Position numbers and translations under genes: made by a program | NCBI GenBank assembly: GCA_020636005.1 | Contig: JACJYR010000001.1 | Span: 1-64,000 of the forward strand | Direction of reading: 5' to 3' | Length of the DNA stretch: 64,000 bases | Source of the DNA: Lewinellaceae bacterium | Lineage (GTDB): Bacteria > Bacteroidota > Bacteroidia > Chitinophagales > Saprospiraceae | Notes under the pieces: model-generated | Told to the model about the DNA's origin: nothing | Database searches by the model: none | What the model saw: only the letters and a program-made list of their open reading frames with translations | Part shown: positions 9,440 through 18,700 of the stretch, piece after piece | How the letters are laid out: every line of letters starts with the position of its first letter | Position numbering within the stretch: the first letter of the stretch is position 1

Positions 9440-9505
9440 AGTGCCGGCTGCAAACCGGCAGGAGCAGAGTTTTGAGCTTTGAAGGGAAGACCGTATGCCA
9501 GCTGG
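9440..9505 (-). repeat. Inverted diverged copy of the 69-bp REP-like repeat
   Basis: Reading the minus strand gives CTGGCATACGGTCTTCCCTT and then CTCCTGCCGGTTTGCAGCCG, matching the order of words in the 69-bp repeat with substitutions. The hairpin TGCCGG..CCGGCA is retained. Confidence 0.6.
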
Positions 9506-9645
9506 TAAGTATTTCCAATGGCTTTTTTATTCAGCTACGCAATCCGTTACAATCAGCAATTTATATATGTCACCCCAATGCAAACCTGAAAAATAATTAT
9601 GGTTTTTGGGGCCACTGCCCGCTTCAAAAAAACCTCACAATTAGT

Positions 9646-9695
9646 TTTTTCAAGACTTTAGCCAACAGTCACCTGCTGCCTAAAGTCTCGAAAAA
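9646..9695 (-). terminator. Rho-independent terminator of the giant beta-helix gene
   Basis: The inverted repeat TTTTTCAAGACTTTA / TAAAGTCTCGAAAAA, with one mismatch and a 20-nt loop, lies 10 bp beyond the stop codon at 9705. On the minus strand the stem is followed by TTGAAAAAAC. The remaining 9094-9645 spacer has only the REP-like repeats. Confidence 0.6.
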
Positions 9696-9704
9696 GACAC
9701 ACTC

Positions 9705-12700
9705 TCAATTCTTGATATCCATCCTAGCCGTCGGCGCCACCTCCAACAGTGCGCCCGTCACCACATCCAACGTCTTTCCCTTTGCATTGAAAGCCGCTGG
9801 AATAGTTACCGTTCCGGCCGGGATGACCACATCCCGGCAAGGTTGCGGCACAAACCCATCGCTCCAATTGGCGGGGTCTGACCACAGGGTGCCGTCGCCG
9901 AGGCCCGTCCAGGTAGAGGGCAGGGTGATATTGCTCTGCAATTCGAAAGCGCCCATGTCGATAGTGGTCGTCCCAATCCCGGTGGCGTTCACCTTCCGGG
10001 GGCTGCCATCCAAATCAATAGTGGAGGTGTTGGCGGCGTTGCTGCCCATGTCTAATGCGGGTGAACAGGGTAGAGGACGCAGGTCGGTGGGGCTGGTGAA
10101 GAGGGGGTCCTCGTCCAGGTTGCCCGTGCCGGTGAAGCCGCCCTCCACGATGGAATAGTCGACAACAGCACTGCCATTGTCCAATAGTTCGGAGTTGTTG
10201 CCCCAGAAGATGCAGTTCGTCACAGGCGAAGGCAGGATCGCACTTGTCACGAATACAGACCCGCCGCTGGTGTTGGCCGTATTCCCCGAAAAAGTACAGT
10301 TCGTCAAAGTGGAGGAGGAAGAAAAGTAATTGTTAATCCCTCCCCCTTTCTGGGTAGCGGTGTTGCCCGAAAAGGCACAGTTGATCAGCACCGGGAGGGA
10401 GGAGTCTTTGTTGGCCATCCCGCCCCCGTAAGTTGATGAGTTTCCTGTGAAGATGCAGTTGGTCAGCAGGGGGGAGGAAAAGGAGTTGAGTATCCCCCCA
10501 CCGCCATTGGTGGACGAGTTTCCTGTGAAGATGCAGTTGGTCAGTACGGGGGAGGAGAAGGAGTTGAGTATCCCCCCACCGCCATTGGTGGACGAGTTTC
10601 CTGTGAAGTTGCAATTGACCACTGTCGGAGAGGCGTGGTCATTGAGCATCCCGCCTCCGCCATTGTCGTTCGAATGGCCGCCACTGATGGTGAAGCCGTC
10701 GAGGATAGCGGAGTTGGTCAGACCATTGTTGTCGTTGAAAATGATGTGAAAACTGTTGTCGGTATCATCTCCTGGCACGCCGATGTCGCCGCTGAGGGTG
10801 GTTACATGGAGCACAGGATCCACGTCATTGATACCGGGGTTACCCGTATTGGGGAATCCCCCAATCATGTGCACGCCCTCGGTCATGGAAAAGGAAACCG
10901 ACCGGTCGCTGTCTGTACAAGTGGTGCAACTGCTCGGCTTATAAGTACCCGCTGCTACCCAGATTTCGGTAATGCCGGGACAGGTATTGTTGAGGGCATC
11001 TTGCAGGTTGGTGTAAGCATCAACCCAACTGGTGCCATTGTTTGCGCCAGTTGCACTTGCGTTGATGTAAAACACGTTTCCACCAGGACAATTGAAGACC
11101 ATGTTTTCATCATATCCCAGGTCGACACCATAGCCAAAAGGCCTGGCATCACCCTCGAAATCAGAAGCAGGTACCCCAATCGGGGTGCCGGCATCCGTTG
11201 CGGGTGAATTGTCTTGAATGTGGAAATCAGTGCTGCTGACGAAAAGCGGATCCTGGGCATAAATCATACCTTCTCCACAGGTCACGTTTGCCGGACAAGT
11301 GTTGTCCTGTATCAGGCTGTATGTGGCACTCGCGGCCCCACCATTCCCATTGTAGATGCTGTTGTCTGTGACTGCTGTATTGTTCCAAAGGATGGAATTA
11401 TTAATGGTGACCGTACCTGTATTGTCGAAAATACTCACTGCCCCTCCTTGCGTAACAGATTCGTTGTTTGCCACGGTGGTGTTCTGCAAAGTGACATTGC
11501 CACCGTAAACCATGATAGCGCCACCCCCATCGTCTATAGTACCAAATGCTTTGTTTCCCTCTAATAGACAATTGGTAAGGGTTGCCTGGGTATTAGGACC
11601 TTGTATTTGCCAAGCCCCTCCTGTACCTAAACTGGCGCCCACAATGCCAGCTTCATTATTCTTGAAAATACAGTTGGTCGCGTTACAAGTGAATCCCCAT
11701 GTAAGAACGCCGCCTACACTTGTCCTGCCGGTGTTACCGATAAACTGGCAATCCAAAAGGGTTAGGTTTCCAACTTGACCATTGTTGGGCCCTGCATATA
11801 AAGCACCAGCATATTCGGCACTATTGTTCGTGAAATCACAGTTGGTAATATCCAAGGCAACTGTGCCAAACGCTCCGAGTGCCCCTCCAGCCTCGGCTTC
11901 ATTTCCACTGAACTGACAATCATGAAGGGATGCTGTTAAAGCTGTCGAATTTGCAGCTACAAAGAGTAAAGCCCCTACAGTGGAATTGGTCTGATTGTCA
12001 ATGAAGTTACAGGCAGTTATTTCAACATTTGCATCTACAGAGACCTGAAGGAACCTCAGCACCCCGCCTGATCCGGCACCCGTATTTTGCGTAAAATTAC
12101 AGGAATCAATGATGATGGCATTTGTTTCCTCGCTGGCCATACCAGCACCGCCGTTTGCTGAGTTGTTGGAGAAAAAATTACAATTGGTTAATGTAATAAG
12201 GGATAAGTTCAAATTGAAAATACCTCCTCCCCGCACATTAGCAGTATTATTTGAAAAAGAACAGTTAATTAAACTTGGTGAACCGTACCTATTGAACATC
12301 CCACCGCCAGTAACTATTGCTGTATTGTCTGTGAAAATACAATTGGCCAATGTCGGGGAAGCAGATAAGTTGATCATGCCCCCTCCGTTGTCGAACGGGT
12401 ATGTGTTGCCATTTGCATTTCCACCACTGATGGTGAAACCGTCGAGGATAGCGGAGTTGGTCAGACCATTGTTGTCGTTGAAAATGACATGGTAGCTGTT
12501 GTCCGCAATCCCTGCTGCGCCAATCTCGCCGCTGAGCGTGGTGACATTGGTCGTCCAGTCCCTTTGCGAAAGCATGGTCTCGCCCCCGGCAAAACCACCG
12601 TAGATGGCCACATTGTTTCTCATCACAAAGGAAGCCCCACGGTCGGTACCGGAAGTGGGCTTATAGGTGCCAGCGGCTACCCAGATTTCGGTGATATTGG

Positions 12701-15700
12701 GGCAGTTTTTACTGAGGGCATCCTGCAGGTCCGTGTAAGCATCCACCCAACTGGTACCATTGTTTGCGCCTGTTGCACTTTCGTTGACGTAAGACACGTT
12801 TCCGGCAGGACAATTATTGGCCATGTTTTCATCAAATCCCAGATCAAGCCCGGCGCCAAAAGGTCTGCCATCACCTTCAAAATCTGTAGCAGGTGCCCCG
12901 GATAGCGTTCCAGCATCTGTTGCGGGCGAATTGTTCTGGATGTGGAAATCGGTGCTGCTGACGAAGAGCGGATCCTGGGCATAAATCATACCTTGCCCAC
13001 AGTTCACGTTTGCGGGGCAAGCGTTGTCCTGCAGCAGGCAATAAGATGCATTGGCCACCCCACCCTGGCTGTTGGAGATGCTGTTTTCCGTCACGGCCGT
13101 ATTGTCCCAGAAGATGGAATTTTTGACTTCCAGGGTACTACTGCCGGAATAGACGCTGATGGCACCGCCTTCCGTTTCAGAGGTATTGTTAACGAAAGTG
13201 GAATTGACGACGGTACAATTACCACCGTGGAGCCCTAATGCACCACCATCTCCAACTGCTGCCCCTTGTGCCTGGTTGCTGTCGAAAAGACAGTTGGTAA
13301 ACTTGCCATTAAAGCCGGCCTTTTCAGTGTAAAATGCACCACCACTGCCGTTATTGCTCACGTTGTTGCTAAAGTTACAATTGGTACAATCAAAAAGAGC
13401 GCTTCCCGCAGAGTTAAGAAATCCAGACCCGATCGCTCCACCTGCATTTGTGGCGTTATTTCCTGTAAATGAACAACCTGACAAGGTATGGTTTGCGGTC
13501 TGCCCAAAAAACACTGCATTTGTGTAAATAGCGCCCCCGTTTTCGGCAAAGTTGTTTGTGAATTGACACCCTGTCATGCTAACATTGCTCTGAGCAGCAC
13601 TGTACATCGCCCCACCAACGAAAGCGGCGGTGTCTTGTGAAAAGGTACAGGTGTCAATAGTTGGCGAGGAGTGTAAGTTGTACATCCCGCCGCCGATGTT
13701 AGCGGACGAATTTCCGGAGAAGGAGCAGTTGGTCAACGTTGGGGCGCTGTAACTGTTGCTCATCCCACCACCGTTGGTGGTTGCTGAATTCCCAGAGAAG
13801 GAGCAGTTGCTCACCGTGGGCGAAGAGCTGTTTGAGTTGTTTATCCCACCACCGGCGACTCCTGAATTCCCAGAGAAGGAGCAGTTGGTCACCGAGGGCG
13901 AAGAACCTATGTTGTACATCCCGCCGCCGCTGTTGGTTGCTGAATTCCCGGAAAAGGAGCAGTTGGTCACCGTGGGCGAAGAACTTGTGTTGTACATCCC
14001 GCCGCCGCTGTTGGTTGCCGAATTCCCGGAAAAGGAGCAGTTGATCACCGTGGGCGAAGAACCGGCATTGTGCATCCCGCCGCCGTAGATATCTATACCA
14101 GTTCCATCCGCATTACCTCCTGTGATGGTGAAGCCGTCCAGGATGGCGGAGTTGTCCAAACCATTCTCATAGTTGGAAATGACGTGGTAGCTGTTATTTG
14201 CCAAGGTATTGTCCCCATCAATATCCCCGCTAAGGATTGTGACGTTGGCCGTCCAATTGCGGTCGCCGATGCCGGGGTTGCCCGTGTTGGGAAAGCCCCC
14301 CAGGATAGCCACATTGTTTCTCATCACAAAGGAAGCCCCACGGTCGGTACCGGAAGTGGGCTTATAGGTGCCAGCGGCTACCCAGATTTCGGTAATGCCG
14401 GGGCAGGTAAGGTTGAGGGCATCTTGCAGGTTGGTGTATGCATCCACCCAACTGGAGCCATTGTTTGCGCCAGTTGCACTTGCGTTGACGTAAGACACGT
14501 TTCCACCAGGACAATTGAAGACCATGTTTTCATCATATCCCATGTCAATACCGGCACCAAAAGGTCTGCCATCACCTTCAAAATCGGTAGCAGGTGCCCC
14601 GAATAGCGTTCCAGCATCCGTTGCAGGCGAATTGTTCTGGATGTGGAAATCGGTACTGCTGACGAAAAGCGGATCCTGGGCATAAATCATACCTTCTCCA
14701 CAAGTTACGTTCGCAGGACAAGCGTTGTCCTGCAGCAGGCAATAATATGCATTGGCCACCCCACCCTGGCTGTTGGAGATGCTGTTTTCCGTCACGGCCG
14801 TATTGTCCCAGAAGATGGAATTTTTGACTTCCAGGGTACTACTGCTGGAATAGACGCTGATAGCACCGCCTTCCGTTTCAGAGGTATTGTTAACGAAAGT
14901 GGAATTGACGACGGTACAATTGCCACCGTGGAGCCCTAATGCACCACCATCTCCAACTGCTGCCCCTTGTGCCTGGTTGCTGTCGAAAAGACAGTTGGTA
15001 AACTTGCCATTAAAGCCGGCCCTATTCGTGTAAAATGCACCACCACTGCCGTTATTGCTCACGTTGTTGCTAAATATACAATTAGTGCAATCAAAAAGAG
15101 CGGTTCCAAAGTAGTTTGGAAATCCAGACCCGATCGCTCCACCTGCATTTGTGGCGTTATTTCCTGTAAATGAACAGCCTGACAAGGTATGGTTTGCGGT
15201 ATACCCTACCACTGCATGTGTGTAAATAGCGCCCCCGTTTTCGGCAAAGTTGTTTGTGAATTGACACCCTGTCATGCTAACATTGCTCTGAGCACTGTAC
15301 ATCGCCCCACCAACGAAAGCGGCGGTGTCTTGTGAAAAGGAACAGGTGTCAATAGTTGGCGAGGAGTGTAAGTTGTACATCCCGCCGCCGATGTTAGCGG
15401 CCGAATTTCCGGAGAAGGAGCAGTTGGTCAACGTTGGGGCGCTGTAACTGTTGCTCATCCCACCACCGTTGGTGGTTACTGAATTCCCTGAAAAGGAGCA
15501 ATTGCTCACCGTGGGCGAAGAGCCGTTTGAGTTGCTTATCCCACCACCGGTGACTCCTGAATTCCCGGAAAAGGAGCAGTTGTTCACCGTGGGCGAAGAA
15601 CCGGCATTGTACATCCCGCCGCCGTGGATATCTATACCAGTTCCATCCGCATTACCTCCTGTGATGGTGAAGCCGTCCAGGATGGCGGTGTTGTTCAAGC

Positions 15701-18700
15701 CATTCCCATTGTTGGAAATGACGTGGTAGCTGTTATTTGCCAAGGTATTGTCCCCATCAATATCCCCGCTAAGGATTGTGACGTTGGCCGTCCAATTGCG
15801 GTCGCCGATGCCGGGGTTGCCCGTATTGGGAAAGCCCCCCAGGAAAGCCAAGCCGTTTTTCATCACAAAGGAAATGGTGCGGTCGGTACCGGAAGTGGGC
15901 TTATAGGTGCCTGCGGCCACCCAGATTTCGGTGATGCCGGGGCAAGGATTGTTGAGGGCGCCCTGCAGTTCTGTGTAAGCATTCTCCCAACTGGTGCCAT
16001 TGTTCGCCCCGGTTGCATTTGCATTGACGTATAACACGTTTCCTAAAGGACAATTGAGTACCATGTTTTCATCAATTCCCAAGTCAACCCCAGCGCCAAA
16101 AGGCCTGGTATCACCTTCGAAATCGGCAGCAGGGGCTCCAAACAGGACGCCGGCATCTGTTGCGGGCGAATTATTCTGGATGTGAAAATCAGTACTGCTG
16201 ACGAAAAGCGGGTCCTGGGCATACATCATACCTTGTCCACAAGTCACGTTCGCAGGACAAGCGTTGTCCTGCAGCATGCAATACGATGCATTGACCAATC
16301 CACCCTGGCTGTTGGAGATGCTGTTTTCGGTCACGGCTGTATTGTCCCAGAAGATGGAGTTCTTGACATCCAGGGTGCTGTTGCTGGAATACACGCTGAT
16401 GGCACCGCCCTCCGCGGCTGAATTATTATTCACGAAAGTGGAATTGAGGACAGTACAATTGCCCTCGTAAACCAATAATGCGCCACCGCCCCAATCTGCT
16501 GTCCCCAGCCCCTGGTTGCCGTCAAAAAGGCAGTTGGTGAATTTGCCATCAAAACCAATGGCTTCATTGAAAAATGCACCCCCTCCCCCAAAGGTATCCC
16601 CATTAAAAGCAATGTTGTTGACAAAAGTGCAGTTGGTGCAGTCAAAAAGGCCAGTTCCAGCCGAGTTTGGAAATCCATGGACTATCGCTCCACCTCCGCC
16701 TTCGGCGTTGTTTCCTGTAAATATGCAGCCCGACAAGGTATGGTTGGCGGTCTGTCCTGCTTCTGCATGTGTGAAAATGGCACCTCCAAAGGCAGCAAAA
16801 TTGTTTGTGAATTGACAATCCGTCAGGCCGATATTGCTCGAAACATCGTACATCGCCCCACCAACGAAAGTGGCGTTGTTCTGTAAAAAGGTACAGTTGG
16901 TCAAAGTTGGGGAGGAAGAATTGTTATACATCCCGCCGCCGGTGTTGTGTGGCCAGCTGCCGCTTGCATTTCCCCCCGTAATGGTAAAGCCGGATAAAAC
17001 CGTGTTGCTGGTCAGGACATTGTTGTTGTTAAAAATGATGTGGAAACTATTGTCGCTGGTATCGCCTACCATGCCAATGTCACCACTGAGGATCGTTACA
17101 TTGAGCACAGGGTCCACGTCGTTGATACCGGGGTTGCCCGTATTGGGGAACCCGCCAAGTATGCTCACACCCTCACTCATGACAAAAGAAACAGCCCGGT
17201 CGCTGGCAGAACATGTGGTGCAACTGGTCGGCTTGTAGGTGCCTGCGGCCACCCATATCTGGGTGATGCCTGGACAGGGGCTGTTGAGGGCATCCTGCAG
17301 GTCGGTATAGGCATTCGACCAGGAGGTGCCGTTGTCATAGCCTGTAGCATTTGCGTTGACGAACAAAACATCCGCCGGCGGGCAACATAAAATGCCGTTT
17401 TCGTCGAAGCCCATGTCGAAGCCCCCGTGTATTGGCCGGGCATCGCCGTCGAAGTCGGAGGTGGGGATGGTGACGCCAGCAGGGGCCTGTGCCTGGGTGG
17501 CGCCTACATTTTTGGCGGGGGAGCAGGGCTGCAGGTGAAGGTTGTTCGATGCGGCATTGACGAAGAACGGGTCGATGTCGAGGTTGCCCGTGCCGGTATA
17601 GCCGCCCTGCACTATGGAGTAGGTGACACTGGCGTCGCTATTCGCATCATTGAATATTTCGCTGCTGTTGCCCCAGAGGATGCAGTTGGTCACCACCGTT
17701 ATAGAAGAAGTTCGATTGGACATTCCACCACCATTGGGTGCTGTATTCCCGGAGAAGGAGCAGTTGGTCACCTTAGGAAAGGAGGAGACTTGGTTTATCA
17801 TCCCGCCGCCGCTGTAGGTTGCCGTATTCCCGGAGAAGGAGCAGTTGGTCACCGTGGGAGAAGAGGACAGGTTGTTCATCCCGCCGCCGAAGAGTGTCGT
17901 ATTCCCGGAGAAGGAGCAGTTGATCACCGTGGGCGAGCAGTAGCTATTAAACATCCCGCCACCATCGGTGGTAGCCGAATTCCCGGAGAAGGAGCAGTTG
18001 GCCACCGTAGGCGAGGAGTTGTTGTTGAGCATCCCGCCACCGTAGACGGCTGGGTTAAAATTCCCATTCGCATTCCCTCCTGTAATGGTGAAGCCATCGA
18101 GGATGGCGGCGCTGTCCAGGCCATTGTTGTTGTTAAAAATGACGTGGTAGCTGTTGTTGACATTGCCTGTCACCTGGTCAATATCCCCGCTGAGGATGGT
18201 AGGGTTGGCCACCAGGTCCCGCTCGCTGAGGCTTGTTTCACCCCCTGCAAAACCGCCGTAAATAGCCACATTATCTATCATGACAAAAGCATGAGAGCGA
18301 TCATTGTCGGTGTACCCGTTGCCTTCGTCTGGGTAATAGGTGCCGGCAGCTACCCAGATTTCAGTGATATCGGGACAGGCAGTATTCAGGGCATCCTGCA
18401 AGTTGATAAAGGCGTCGTTCCAGGAAGTACCGTAGTTTTTGCCCGAGGCACTTTTGTTGACATATAAAATATTGCCACCAGAACAGGGTATACCATATTC
18501 ATAAGCCCCCATGTCGTACCCGTTGCCGAGGGGCCGGGGCTTACCAGTTATGTCTTCATCTGGTATGTTTGTTCCACTGGTACCTGCATCGATAGCAGGG
18601 GAAGCAGCTTGCAGTTGCAAATCCCCGGTGGTGCCGAGGCCGACGGGCGGCTGGCCGACGAAAAGGGGGTCCAGGTCAAGGTTACCCGTGCCGGTATAGC

